Shown one piece after another: positions 36,129 through 45,617 of a stretch of 62,737 nucleotides of DNA. The stretch comes from Eubacterium sp. CAG:274. Lineage in GTDB: Bacteria > Bacillota > Clostridia > Lachnospirales > CAG-274. The notes beneath the pieces are model-generated. The model did no database searches and had not been told where the DNA came from. It saw only the letters and a list, made by a program, of their open reading frames with translations. The position numbers were made by a program, and so were the translations under genes. The stretch is from the NCBI GenBank assembly GCA_000432155.1, contig FR888453.1, positions 1 to 62,737 on the forward strand. Direction: 5' to 3'. How positions within the stretch are numbered: position 1 is the stretch's first letter; each line of letters starts with the position of its first letter.

Positions 36129-38972
36129 TTATTTTACATTTACAAATTCGTAATACAAATCTTTATCATTACCCTTTAATTTGAGATACTGTAAATTACT
36201 TGTATTTCCTATACCTGCAAGATTAATGTATCTTACACCGTCTTTTATTTCTGTGTAATTGCTTTCTCCGGCTGATGAAACAACAATTACATTTTTGTTA
36301 TACTGATGAGCTGCTGTTTCAAAAATATCGTGAAGTGCATCTCTTTCCTTTGTATTGTAAGAACCTGAACCCCAAAGGTATCTGTCCATTAATACTACAA
36401 CATTCTTTTTACTTAAATTGTCCATAAAATCCTGTAAATACTTGTACTGTTCTGGGTTTGCTGATGCCGGACTACCATTACCAGTAGCAACATTTACAAA
36501 TGAAAATTTACTTGTACCATTTGTAGCATAGGCATTTTTCCATATTACTGCCGGAACACCTGTTGTATTGCTTACATTTGTAGCCCCTGCAAAAGCAATA
36601 GCCTTAGCACCGTTAGACATTTGTGTAAGAACTTTACTTAATGTAGTTGCATTACCACCACTTGAACGACCAAAAGCAGAAACCACTTCATAGTCAGAAC
36701 CAGTAACGCTATCTAAATCACAATTCCAGTAATCCTTTACACTACCACCACTTGTTATGCCTGAACCTACATTTGTAGGAGCCATAACTCTCAAATTGTC
36801 TACATAAACTGTACTTGTTAAATTATCAGTTGTTGTATTAAGTGCTGATACATATATTTTATCAAGAGTTACTGGCGATGTCAAATCACTTGGTATGGCA
36901 ACTTGACCTTCGTGCCATTCACTATCGTCCATTGATGTAGTAAGGTCAATATTGTAACTCTTACCTGTGTTATCCTTTACTAAAGCTCTCAAAAGTCTGC
37001 CTGAACCGTCGCCCTTGTAGCTATAGAGGAAATCTGTTGTATTATCAGGGAATACAATAGGCTTTTTTTCAAAACTTGCATAAACTGACTGTGTTGTTGT
37101 AGAGTTTGCCTTAAATGTAGCACTTATTTTAAGTGAGCTATTACCGTCAGAACCTACACCAGAAATTACATTTGAACTGCCTATAAGCCCTAAATCTTCT
37201 GGGTAATAATACATTGTCATATTTCTTGCTGACTCAAAACTGTTTATAGCAATATATCTCTTACCAACACCAATAGTGATTGAAGAAGATACACCCTTTG
37301 CTGTAGCTGTAACCTTTGCTACACCCTCACTTTTGGCTGTAAACACACCATTTGAAACTGTACCAACTGATGTATCATCAACTTCCCAATCCATATCGCT
37401 AGTATCTGCATTTACATCATAACCGTCTTTGTTTACAAACTTAACAGAAAGGTTTGCTGTTTCTCCTGTGCTAAGGGCATATTTATCTGCTGAAAGTCTT
37501 AAACCTGATACACCCTCAAGAACTGTAACATCAATAGTTCCACTTATATCTCCGTATTTAACAGTAATTGTACCCTTACCTGTTGTACTAGGTGTAAAGA
37601 CATTATCTGTCCATTTACCGTCAATAGTTGATGAGAAAGATAATTTTGACTTATCTACATTCATAGCCTGTAACTTGCCGTCATAAACTTCCACATTTAT
37701 TGTGTTTCCTAAACCTTGGAAAAGGTAGTTCTTTTCACTATCCTGAACATATGGCTTTACTCTACTTGGAACACCACTTTGACCAGTAGCCTCAATACCT
37801 ATACCATTGGCAACCGCTCTCAATGAACCCTCACTTGGTACATTTACAACTGAAGGAGAAGTTGTGCCCTCTTTCTGTACAACCATTGTTGTAGAGCCAC
37901 CACCGTCAAAGTGAATAGCGTCATAAGCACCATATTCTTTCATAATTTTGGCAGCCTCTGCGTGAGTAGCACCAATACCGTTTTTACGACCGTCTATACA
38001 AACAATATAAATCTTTGACTTATCCTTGTTTACACCAACCATTGTTCTTGGGTTACGAGCATTCTGACCAATAATAAGACCCTGTGAAACATATTCGCCA
38101 TTTCTTAAAAGCTCGCCACCGCCACTTATGCCAAAGTCAATATTGTCTATTGTCTTTGTTGGTCTGAAAACAAAGGTTTCATTTTCACTAAAATCAGCAC
38201 TCATACCAACTGAAAACTTGCTTAAATTGGCAGCTGCTGTAGCCTTATTCATAACAATAATAAAGCCGTCTTCCGGAATATCTACAACTTCTTTAGGTCC
38301 GGCAATTTTAGTAATAACCTTGTTTGATACAACAATTTTAGAAAGTGTTGAATATGTTGCATCAAGCTGTTTACTACTTGTCATTGTAGTTCTGTCAAAA
38401 TATACAGGCTTTGAAAAGTCTGTCATTTTGTTTTTAGCCCCCATAGCAAGAGAAACACCACCTGCACCATAAAAGCCCATTGTAGACTTTACATAGTCAA
38501 TAAAAGGCACACCCTCACTATCAATATAAAGACCTGCATATTTGTTCTCGCTACCGTTGTAATAATTTTGAGCAGCTACCATTTCTCCGTCTTTAGCAAC
38601 CTGACCCATACTAGACATAGGATTGCCAGAGCCAAAGAAATCTCCGTTTACTGCAGCAATAACATTGTTGTCTGTTGCCAACTTAGGCACAGTAGTTTTA
38701 ATACCTACACTACCTACAGACTGTATAACCTTTAAAGCTGTATCACTTGAATTTGCGTCCATTGTAAGTACATAAACATCCATCCAACCGGCTTTGTAAA
38801 GTCGACTACTTTTTTCATAGGTTACACCCTCTGCAATAGTCTGTATATCCTTTTTTTCATAATATACACCATCGCCTAAGGCAAAGGCATTCATTGGCAT
38901 AGCACCTATTGTCATAACTGTAGCCAGCACAACGCCTATTATCCTATGTAGCCTTTTATTTTTATGCTTCAT
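36129..38972 (-). CDS. Secreted phosphodiester glycosidase (NAGPA-type) with Ig-like and C-terminal hydrolase-like domains
   Basis: A 947-residue exported protein, first gene of the polysaccharide operon. Signal peptide (basic start, ending near NAFA). The phosphodiester glycosidase domain spans about 45-405, with AAVNGDFFGSGNPMS, GGGELLRNGEYVSQG and the hallmark HFDGGGSTTMVVQ. A Big2-like Ig domain follows (about 490-570), then a carbohydrate-binding-like beta sandwich (about 580-740), and a C-terminal segment with VVVLMDRYLWGSGSYN and VVSSAGESNY that resembles part of a metallophosphoesterase fold. It may trim phosphodiester-linked sugars of wall polymers. The start at 38972 has GGGAG 8 nt upstream, unlike the ATG at 38987. 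Confidence 0.82.
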   Translation of the reverse strand: MKHKNKRLHRIIGVVLATVMTIGAMPMNAFALGDGVYYEKKDIQTIAEGVTYEKSSRLYKAGWMDVYVLTMDANSSDTALKVIQSVGSVGIKTTVPKLATDNNVIAAVNGDFFGSGNPMSSMGQVAKDGEMVAAQNYYNGSENKYAGLYIDSEGVPFIDYVKSTMGFYGAGGVSLAMGAKNKMTDFSKPVYFDRTTMTSSKQLDATYSTLSKIVVSNKVITKIAGPKEVVDIPEDGFIIVMNKATAAANLSKFSVGMSADFSENETFVFRPTKTIDNIDFGISGGGELLRNGEYVSQGLIIGQNARNPRTMVGVNKDKSKIYIVCIDGRKNGIGATHAEAAKIMKEYGAYDAIHFDGGGSTTMVVQKEGTTSPSVVNVPSEGSLRAVANGIGIEATGQSGVPSRVKPYVQDSEKNYLFQGLGNTINVEVYDGKLQAMNVDKSKLSFSSTIDGKWTDNVFTPSTTGKGTITVKYGDISGTIDVTVLEGVSGLRLSADKYALSTGETANLSVKFVNKDGYDVNADTSDMDWEVDDTSVGTVSNGVFTAKSEGVAKVTATAKGVSSSITIGVGKRYIAINSFESARNMTMYYYPEDLGLIGSSNVISGVGSDGNSSLKISATFKANSTTTQSVYASFEKKPIVFPDNTTDFLYSYKGDGSGRLLRALVKDNTGKSYNIDLTTSMDDSEWHEGQVAIPSDLTSPVTLDKIYVSALNTTTDNLTSTVYVDNLRVMAPTNVGSGITSGGSVKDYWNCDLDSVTGSDYEVVSAFGRSSGGNATTLSKVLTQMSNGAKAIAFAGATNVSNTTGVPAVIWKNAYATNGTSKFSFVNVATGNGSPASANPEQYKYLQDFMDNLSKKNVVVLMDRYLWGSGSYNTKERDALHDIFETAAHQYNKNVIVVSSAGESNYTEIKDGVRYINLAGIGNTSNLQYLKLKGNDKDLYYEFVNVK

Positions 38973-39008
38973 ATTAAAATCTCCCATTCTATAATAAATC
39001 CGTCATCA

Positions 39009-39037
39009 ATTATAAACCTATTACATAGCAATTTCAA
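39009..39037 (-). promoter_or_regulatory. Promoter of the wall-polysaccharide operon
   Basis: Minus-strand -35 TTGAAA (39032-39037), 17-bp spacer, -10 TATAAT (39009-39014), about 37 bp before the first gene. The ten following genes (36109 down to 26087) are closely spaced on the same strand with no internal terminator, consistent with one long transcript. Confidence 0.75.
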
Positions 39038-39108
39038 TTAAATACAGACATTTTAAAATAATTGTAAAAAAGATACTAAACTGTAATACAACCTAGCCTT
39101 TATAGACA

Positions 39109-39138
39109 CAAAAAAAGTCGGAATACTCCGACTTTTTT
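39109..39138 (-). terminator. Intrinsic terminator of the ATP synthase operon
   Basis: A strong hairpin (39117-39122 with 39127-39132, extended by A/T pairs) with a T run on minus, 5 bp after the atpC stop codon. Confidence 0.92.
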
Positions 39139-39143
39139 AATAT

Positions 39144-39542
39144 TTAATCATTTACATGAAGTCTGACCATAGCTCTTTTAAGTGCATTTTCAGCACGAAC
39201 TATATCTAAGCCATCACTTTTTTCAGAGAGTCTTCTTTCTGCTCTCTCTTTTGCCTTTTCCGCTCTGACTTTATCTATTTCATCAGACCATTCAGCAATA
39301 TCAGTAAGTATGTTTACGCCCTCGCCATCAACTTCTACGAAACCACCTAAAACAGCAGCTCTTTTTTCCTCATTTTCTGAAATTTTCAACTTCAAAACAC
39401 CGTAATCTAATACAGTAACAAGGGGTTGATGTCCTGCCATAATACCAATATCGCCGACCTTAGTACGCATAATAACCATTTCTGCCTCTCCGTCATACAT
39501 AATACGGGAAGGAGTAACGATTTTAAGGGATAACTTATTCAT
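39144..39542 (-). CDS. atpC: ATP synthase F1 epsilon subunit
   Basis: A 132-residue central-stalk subunit that couples rotation and inhibits ATP hydrolysis. The N-terminal beta-barrel includes IVTPSRIMYDGEAEMVIMRT (about 8-27) and IGIMAGHQPLVTVLDYG. The C-terminal helical hairpin is rich in Arg and Glu (KAKERAERRLSEKSDG). The gene is last in the operon, 11 bp after atpD, and is followed by the terminator. Confidence 0.96.
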   Translation of the reverse strand: MNKLSLKIVTPSRIMYDGEAEMVIMRTKVGDIGIMAGHQPLVTVLDYGVLKLKISENEEKRAAVLGGFVEVDGEGVNILTDIAEWSDEIDKVRAEKAKERAERRLSEKSDGLDIVRAENALKRAMVRLHVND

Positions 39543-39553
39543 AATCTACCCCC

Positions 39554-40945
39554 TTACTTTTTAGCTCTGGCAACTACCTCATCAATAGTACCTGCGTTAA
39601 GGAAACAGCTTTCAGGAATATCATCGTGCTTACCCTCTAATATTTCCTTGAAACCTCTTACAGTTTCTTCTACAGGAACATAAACACCAGGAATACCTGA
39701 GAATACTTCTGCAACATGGAAAGGCTGTGACAAGAATCTCTGTATCTTTCTAGCTCTTGCTACAGTTACCTTATCTTCTTCTGATAATTCGTCCATACCA
39801 AGGATAGAGATAATATCCTGTAATTCATTGTACTTCTGTAATGTAGCCTGAACACCTCGGGCTACTTCATAGTGTTCCTGACCTACAACGGCTGGGTCAA
39901 GTATTCTTGATGTAGACTCTAATGGGTCAACAGCCGGATAAATACCAAGCTCTACAATAGCTCTTGAAAGAACTGTAGTTGCATCAAGATGGGCAAATGT
40001 AGTAGCTGGAGCTGGGTCAGTAAGGTCATCGGCTGGAACATATACAGCCTGAACAGAAGTAATAGAACCATTCTTTGTAGATGTAATTCTTTCTTCCAAC
40101 GCACCTAATTCATTAGCAAGTGTTGGCTGATAACCTACGGCTGATGGCATACGACCTAAAAGTGCGGAAACTTCTGAACCAGCCTGTACAAATCTGAATA
40201 TGTTATCAATGAATAAAAGCACATCCTGATTTTCTTTATCTCTAAAGTATTCAGCCATTGTAAGACCTGTAAGAGCAATTCTCATTCTTGCTCCAGGTGG
40301 CTCATTCATCTGACCGAAAACAAGGGCTGTCTTATCAATAACCCCTGATTCCTGCATTTCATAATAAAGGTCATTACCTTCTCTTGTTCTTTCGCCTACG
40401 CCACTAAATACAGAGTAACCACCATGTTCAGTAGCAATATTTGTAATAAGCTCCATAATAAGAACGGTTTTACCTACACCGGCACCACCGAAAAGACCAA
40501 TCTTACCACCCTTTGAATATGGGCAAAGTAAGTCAACAGCCTTTATACCGGTTTCAAGCATTTCAGCACTTGTAGCCTGCTGTGCAAAGCTAGGTGCTTT
40601 TCTATGAATAGGCCACATTTCTTCTGTTGTTGGCATTGGCTTATCATCAATAGGCTCGCCTACTACATTAAACATTCTACCTAAAGTTTCACGACCTACA
40701 GGAACTGAAATAGGCTTACCTGTGTCAATAGCGTCCATACCACGCTTTAAACCGTCTGTAGAACTCATAGCAATACACTTTACAACATCATCGCCAAGGT
40801 GCTTTGATACCTCAGCAACAATCTTTCTATCGCCATTGTGTATTTCAATGGCATTATTAAGGGCAGGCATATGCCCTCCGGAAAATTTTATATCCAATAC
40901 GGCACCGATAACCTGAACTATCTTGCCGACATTTTGTTCTGCCAT
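39554..40945 (-). CDS. atpD: ATP synthase F1 beta subunit
   Basis: The 463-residue catalytic subunit of F1, length normal. The Walker A loop GGAGVGKT, Walker B LLFIDNIFRF, and the beta-specific SALLGRMPSAVGYQPTLA stretch are intact, as are the DELSEEDKVTVARARK segment and the C-terminal region. It carries the ATP-making site together with alpha. AAGGAG precedes the ATG. Confidence 0.98.
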   Translation of the reverse strand: MAEQNVGKIVQVIGAVLDIKFSGGHMPALNNAIEIHNGDRKIVAEVSKHLGDDVVKCIAMSSTDGLKRGMDAIDTGKPISVPVGRETLGRMFNVVGEPIDDKPMPTTEEMWPIHRKAPSFAQQATSAEMLETGIKAVDLLCPYSKGGKIGLFGGAGVGKTVLIMELITNIATEHGGYSVFSGVGERTREGNDLYYEMQESGVIDKTALVFGQMNEPPGARMRIALTGLTMAEYFRDKENQDVLLFIDNIFRFVQAGSEVSALLGRMPSAVGYQPTLANELGALEERITSTKNGSITSVQAVYVPADDLTDPAPATTFAHLDATTVLSRAIVELGIYPAVDPLESTSRILDPAVVGQEHYEVARGVQATLQKYNELQDIISILGMDELSEEDKVTVARARKIQRFLSQPFHVAEVFSGIPGVYVPVEETVRGFKEILEGKHDDIPESCFLNAGTIDEVVARAKK

Positions 40946-41010
40946 ATTTTCACTCCTTAAAAAATTTTAACTTTCCCTATACCTACGGTTAAGTAATTAC
41001 ACATAGGATT

Positions 41011-41865
41011 TTATTCCAATGCGTTACTACCACTTACGATTTCAGTTAATTCCTGAGTAATTGCACCCTGTCTTGCTCTATTATAGTGAAGATTAAGAGT
41101 ATCGAGCATTTGAGAGGCATTATCTGTAGCTGAATCCATAGCAGTCATACGGGAAGTTAATTCGCATACGGAGGACTCTACTAAAGCACCGTAAATAACT
41201 GTATTAATGTATTTTGGAATAACATATGCTAATACTGTTTCATCATCCGGCTCGTAAATAGTAAGTGTAAGGTTATCCTTTTCACTTTCTCCCAAACTTT
41301 CTGTATCCAAAGGTAAAAGACGCATAACCTTAGGTTCGCTGGCTATTGTAGAAATATATTCTGTATAGACAAGATATACTTCGTCAACATCGCCATTTTG
41401 ATACATCTGTGTTATTTTTTCGCCTATGTCTCTTGCATCTTCGTAAGTAGGTTTTTCTGAAATTCCAGTATAATTCTGTGCAAAATCACAACCCTTATGC
41501 TTTAAAAATTCAAAACCTTTTGAACCTACTGTAATGTAAGAAGCACTTTTTCCCTCTGTAATACCTAAAGCTGTTTTACAAGCATTTGTGTTATATCCTC
41601 CACAAAGTCCTCTGTCGCCTGTAAGAATAACTACGCCTGTATTTTTTACTTCTCTTGACTTCAAAAATACATTGTCTGTATTGCCTGCACCTTTAACTAC
41701 ATTGGCAATAACGCGTCTAATGGCGTTAAAGAAAGGCTTTGTATCATCAAAATTCTGCTTTGCCTTTGTCAGCTTTGAACTGGCAACCAAATTCATCGCC
41801 TTTGTTATCTGCTGGGTGCTATTGACACTTTTAATTCTGCGTTTTATGTTACGCATTGATGCCAT
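41011..41865 (-). CDS. atpG: ATP synthase F1 gamma subunit
   Basis: The 284-residue rotor shaft. It starts with the family-typical MASMRNIKRRIKSVNSTQQI and has the GDRGLCGGYNTN region (about 81-92) and the C-terminal signature of long helices (RMTAMDSATDNASQM, then YNRARQGAITQELTEIVSG). It is 12 bp from atpA and 65 bp from atpD. It transmits rotation between the c ring and the alpha3beta3 head. Confidence 0.97.
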   Translation of the reverse strand: MASMRNIKRRIKSVNSTQQITKAMNLVASSKLTKAKQNFDDTKPFFNAIRRVIANVVKGAGNTDNVFLKSREVKNTGVVILTGDRGLCGGYNTNACKTALGITEGKSASYITVGSKGFEFLKHKGCDFAQNYTGISEKPTYEDARDIGEKITQMYQNGDVDEVYLVYTEYISTIASEPKVMRLLPLDTESLGESEKDNLTLTIYEPDDETVLAYVIPKYINTVIYGALVESSVCELTSRMTAMDSATDNASQMLDTLNLHYNRARQGAITQELTEIVSGSNALE

Positions 41866-41877
41866 AATATCACCTCA

Positions 41878-43383
41878 CTATTCAAACTTTGCCTTGAAAG
41901 ATTCAATGGCTGATTTAAGTTCCTCTGTTGCCTTGTCTGACATAACACCAGTTTCCTTAATTTCAATTAAAATGTTGTTATGATTTTGTTCCATAAATTC
42001 AAAGAAACCTCTTTCAAAATCGGCAATCTTTTCAACTGGAACATCATCAAGGTATTTATTTGTAACAGCGTAAAGTATAACAACTTCCTTTTCAACTTCA
42101 AGGGTCTTATACTGTGGCTGTTTAAGAATTTCCATAACTCTCTTACCATGGTTAAGTCTGTCAAGAGTATCCTTATCCAAATCTGAACCAAACTGAGAGA
42201 AACTCTGTAATTCTCTATACTGTGCAAGTTCCATACGAATAGGACCTGCTACCTTTTTCATAGCCTTAATCTGTGCTGAACCACCTACTCTGGATACAGA
42301 AAGACCGGCATTTACTGCTGGACGCATACCTGAGTTAAATAATTCACTTTCAAGATAAATCTGACCGTCTGTAATAGAAATTACATTTGTTGGAATATAT
42401 GCTGAAACATCGCCAGCCTGTGTTTCAATAATAGGTAATGCTGTTATTGAACCACCACCGTATTTTTCATCAAGTCTAGCTGAACGCTCTAAAAGTCTTG
42501 AATGTAAGTAGAATACATCACCTGGATATGCTTCTCGTCCTGGTGGACGCTTTAAAAGTAAGCTCATTGCTCTGTAAGCTACTGCGTGCTTAGATAAATC
42601 ATCATAAACAATGAGAACATCTTTTCCGTTTTCCATATATTCTTCAGCCATTGCTACGCCACTATATGGTGCAATATACTGAAGTGTAGCAGAGTCAGAT
42701 GCTGTAGATGAAACTACAATACTATAGTCCATAGCACCTGTCTTTTCCAATGTGTTTACAATTCTGGCAACTGTAGATGCTTTCTGTCCAATAGCAACAT
42801 AAATGCAAATACAGTTCTTGCCTTTCTGATTAATAATTGTATCTATACAAATAGCTGTCTTACCTGTCTGTCTGTCGCCGATAACAAGTTCTCTCTGACC
42901 TCTACCAATAGGTACCATGGCATCAATAGCCTTAATACCTGTCTGTAAAGGTACATCAACGGATTTTCTTGTAATAACACCAGGGGCAACTCTTTCAATA
43001 GGTCTTGCTTTAGTTGTATTAATAGGTCCTTTTTCATCAATAGGCTGACCTAAAGCATTTACAACTCTACCTATAAGAGCATCGCCTACAGGTACTTCTG
43101 CAACTCTACCTGTAAGTTTTACAGATGAGCCTTCCTTAATACCTTCGTCGCTACCTAAAATAACGACACCCACATTATCTTCTTCAAGATTTTGTGCCAT
43201 ACCGTATACGCCGTTTTCAAACTCTAAAAGCTCGCCACTCATAGCGTTATCTAAGCCATATACTCTGGCAATACCGTCACCTACTTGTATAACCGTACCA
43301 ACCTCAGACACATCAAGCTTTGCTGAATAGCCTTTTATCTGTTCTTTTATAACAGAACTAATTTCTTCAGGTCTGATATTCAT
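41878..43383 (-). CDS. atpA: ATP synthase F1 alpha subunit
   Basis: The 501-residue non-catalytic nucleotide-binding subunit. The N-terminal start RPEEISSVIKEQIKGY, the Walker A loop GDRQTGKTAIC (about 169-179), the alpha-specific SRVGGSAQIKAMKKVAGP and the arginine-finger region are all present. It lies 17 bp after atpH. Length and motifs are normal. Confidence 0.98.
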   Translation of the reverse strand: MNIRPEEISSVIKEQIKGYSAKLDVSEVGTVIQVGDGIARVYGLDNAMSGELLEFENGVYGMAQNLEEDNVGVVILGSDEGIKEGSSVKLTGRVAEVPVGDALIGRVVNALGQPIDEKGPINTTKARPIERVAPGVITRKSVDVPLQTGIKAIDAMVPIGRGQRELVIGDRQTGKTAICIDTIINQKGKNCICIYVAIGQKASTVARIVNTLEKTGAMDYSIVVSSTASDSATLQYIAPYSGVAMAEEYMENGKDVLIVYDDLSKHAVAYRAMSLLLKRPPGREAYPGDVFYLHSRLLERSARLDEKYGGGSITALPIIETQAGDVSAYIPTNVISITDGQIYLESELFNSGMRPAVNAGLSVSRVGGSAQIKAMKKVAGPIRMELAQYRELQSFSQFGSDLDKDTLDRLNHGKRVMEILKQPQYKTLEVEKEVVILYAVTNKYLDDVPVEKIADFERGFFEFMEQNHNNILIEIKETGVMSDKATEELKSAIESFKAKFE

Positions 43384-43400
43384 TCTTAGGTTACACTCCT

Positions 43401-43949
43401 TTACTGGGCAAGTGATGTTGCAAGCATTTGTTTTTTCATATCTTCAATCTGTCTTTTAACAGTCTTGTCTAAAATATGACCATCAATACTTATGCGAAGT
43501 CCACCTAATAATTCTGGCACAACTACGCTTTTAGCAACCACCTGCTTATTTAATTTATTTGCTAATTTAGTTTCAATTACTTTCAGCTTTTCTGAACTTA
43601 AAGGTACAGCACTTTCTACAACTGCATCACTAATACCCTTGTAGCTTTTTACCTTTTCAAGGAAAATTTCCAAAATACCAATAATTTGAATTTCCCTGTT
43701 TTTACGCATTATTACGGAAAAAAGTCCCATAATATCATCATCTACGCTGTCCTTAAAAGCCTGTGTTAAAACATTCATTTTATCCTCACCGTTAATATCA
43801 GGGTGAGTAAGAATTTTCATTATTTCCTTATCTCCGGAAATAACATCAAGAACCAGCTTTACCTGTTCTTCATATCTATCAATAGCATTATTTTCTACTG
43901 CTAAACTGAAAAGTGCTTCTGCATATCTGTCTGAAATTATCCTATCCAT
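43401..43949 (-). CDS. atpH: ATP synthase F1 delta subunit
   Basis: A 182-residue peripheral-stalk subunit that joins the b dimer to the alpha subunits. It has the N-terminal helical bundle (DRYAEALFSLAVENNA) and the C-terminal signature VPELLGGLRISIDGHILDKT. The start overlaps the end of atpF by 13 bp, so the two are translationally coupled. GGAGGAG lies just before the ATG. Confidence 0.95.
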   Translation of the reverse strand: MDRIISDRYAEALFSLAVENNAIDRYEEQVKLVLDVISGDKEIMKILTHPDINGEDKMNVLTQAFKDSVDDDIMGLFSVIMRKNREIQIIGILEIFLEKVKSYKGISDAVVESAVPLSSEKLKVIETKLANKLNKQVVAKSVVVPELLGGLRISIDGHILDKTVKRQIEDMKKQMLATSLAQ

Positions 43950-44458
43950 TCAATCTCCTCCAAATCAGATATTGTTTCATCAACCAGCTTATTCTGTTCA
44001 TCTTCAGTCATCTTGGCAGCAACAAATTTTTCTGACATAAGAGTAGATACCTGAACAATCTGCTTTTTAATATCGTCCTTAGCCTTTTCTTCTGCTCTTT
44101 CGATTTCAAGATTAGCTCTATCCTTAATAGCTGTCGCCTCTGTCTTAGCATCAGAAATAATAATCTGACTATTCTTGAGGGCAGTTGTACGAGCTTCCTG
44201 TAATATAGCAGTTCTTTCGCTTTCGATATTTTTAAGCTTTTCTTCGTACTCCTTTTTAAGAGCCTGTGCTTGTGCCATATCAGCCTCTGTTTTATCAATT
44301 TGAGAAGATATTTTTTCCTTTCTCGCATTTAAGAACTTGAGAACAGGTTGATACAAAAGCTTACTCAATATAAAACAAAGGATAGCTGTATTTATAAGCT
44401 GAATTATAACCTGAATGACAGTCTGCTGATTCAGTATAATTACATAGCCTGAGTCCAA
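43937..44458 (-). CDS. atpF: ATP synthase Fo b subunit
   Basis: A 173-residue stator subunit with one N-terminal membrane helix (about 14-35) and a long charged coiled coil (from KFLNARKEKISSQIDKTE onward), the normal b layout. The start is a TTG at 44458, with GGAGG 8 nt upstream; there is no ATG in the right place. It links the a subunit to delta and alpha. Confidence 0.94.
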   Translation of the reverse strand: MDSGYVIILNQQTVIQVIIQLINTAILCFILSKLLYQPVLKFLNARKEKISSQIDKTEADMAQAQALKKEYEEKLKNIESERTAILQEARTTALKNSQIIISDAKTEATAIKDRANLEIERAEEKAKDDIKKQIVQVSTLMSEKFVAAKMTEDEQNKLVDETISDLEEIEWIG

Positions 44459-44523
44459 GAATATTGCCTCCTTTCAATGTGGTTTTTTCCACAATAGTCA
44501 TAAATAAACGTGCAATATTCCTC

Positions 44524-44790
44524 TTATAACTTACCAATAAGTGGGTTAGCAAATAAAAGAATAAGTGCAATAACCAAACCGTAAATACCTGTTGATTCTG
44601 CAACGGCACAACCAAGAAGCATAGTTGAAGTAACTGTACCTCTTGCTTCCGGCTGACGACCTACAGCCTCTGCACCTTTACCTGCTGCAAAACCCTGACC
44701 AATACCAGGGCCTACACCTGCTATCATTGCAAGACCTGCTCCTATTGCTGAACAACCTAATACAAATGCTTTTGGGTCCATTCCTTCCAT
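44524..44790 (-). CDS. atpE: ATP synthase Fo c subunit, sodium-binding type
   Basis: An 88-residue hairpin membrane protein that forms the rotor ring. Helix 1 has the GxGxGxG-type run ending in GPGIGQGFAAGK. The polar loop is RQPEARG. Helix 2 has the ion site AESTGIYGLVIA. The residues of the known sodium-coordinating set are all present at the standard positions: Gln32, Val63, Glu65, Ser66, Thr67 and Tyr70. This matches characterised sodium rings such as that of Ilyobacter, whereas proton-type rings lack the Gln/Ser-Thr/Tyr combination. AAGGAGG lies 9 nt before the ATG. Confidence 0.97.
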   Translation of the reverse strand: MEGMDPKAFVLGCSAIGAGLAMIAGVGPGIGQGFAAGKGAEAVGRQPEARGTVTSTMLLGCAVAESTGIYGLVIALILLFANPLIGKL

Positions 44791-44810
44791 AATTAAAATC
44801 CTCCTTAAAA

Positions 44811-45563
44811 TTAATCTGTAATTTTGTCTTTAATAAAAGTCATACTTAACATTACGAAAATAACTGTCTGAATACAACCGGCGAAAACATCAAAATAAAT
44901 ATGCAGAACTGCCGGAATACCAAAGTTTAACCATCGTGGCAAAGAGTAAACCATTGCCATAATAATCATACCACCTAAAATATTACCGAATAGACGGAAA
45001 CTAAGTGAAATAGGTGTTGCCAATTCACTTATAATATTTATAGGCAAGAGTACAGGTACTGGCTCTAAATAACTCTTAAAGTAACCACCTTTACCTGTTT
45101 TGATACCCATAAAGTGAATCATAACAAAGGTAGCAAGAGTTATTGCAGCAGTAGTACAAAAATCTGCCGTAGGAGCTCTAAGTCCTAACAGACCACTTAA
45201 ATTTGAAACCAGTATGAAAACAAATACACCAAAGAACCAGTTTCCAAAATAAGCATATTTTTCAGTCATTGAACCAACAACAAAACTGTGCATAGACTCA
45301 ATAGCCATTTCAACTACATTCTGTAATCCCTCTGGTTTGTACTTATAATTTTTCATTTTAGCTCTAAGTATAAGAGCAATTATTATAAGTATCGCCATAA
45401 TTACCCATGTAGTGACAACAGTTTGAGTAAGCCAAACTTCTGTTCCACCTATGTTCAATCGACCTAGAATTTTAGATTCTACGTCTAACTCTCCAGAAGA
45501 TGTGTTTTCCCATCCAATGAAATTTCCTACAAGACTTTTGACCTCCAGTAATTGAAGTCCCAA
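44811..45563 (-). CDS. atpB: ATP synthase Fo a subunit
   Basis: The 250-residue ion-channel half of the motor, with five or more membrane helices. The essential arginine is in the conserved helix segment PISLSFRLFGNILGGM (about 186-201), and the terminal helix is HIYFDVFAGCIQTVIFVML. The start is a TTG at 45563, 7 nt after AAGGAGG; a nearby ATG is out of frame. With the c ring at 44524 it should carry sodium ions. Confidence 0.96.
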   Translation of the reverse strand: MGLQLLEVKSLVGNFIGWENTSSGELDVESKILGRLNIGGTEVWLTQTVVTTWVIMAILIIIALILRAKMKNYKYKPEGLQNVVEMAIESMHSFVVGSMTEKYAYFGNWFFGVFVFILVSNLSGLLGLRAPTADFCTTAAITLATFVMIHFMGIKTGKGGYFKSYLEPVPVLLPINIISELATPISLSFRLFGNILGGMIIMAMVYSLPRWLNFGIPAVLHIYFDVFAGCIQTVIFVMLSMTFIKDKITD

Positions 45564-45617
45564 TCATATTCCTCCTTTCATAGTTAATTATTTCATAATT
45601 TATCAATAAGAAAAAAA

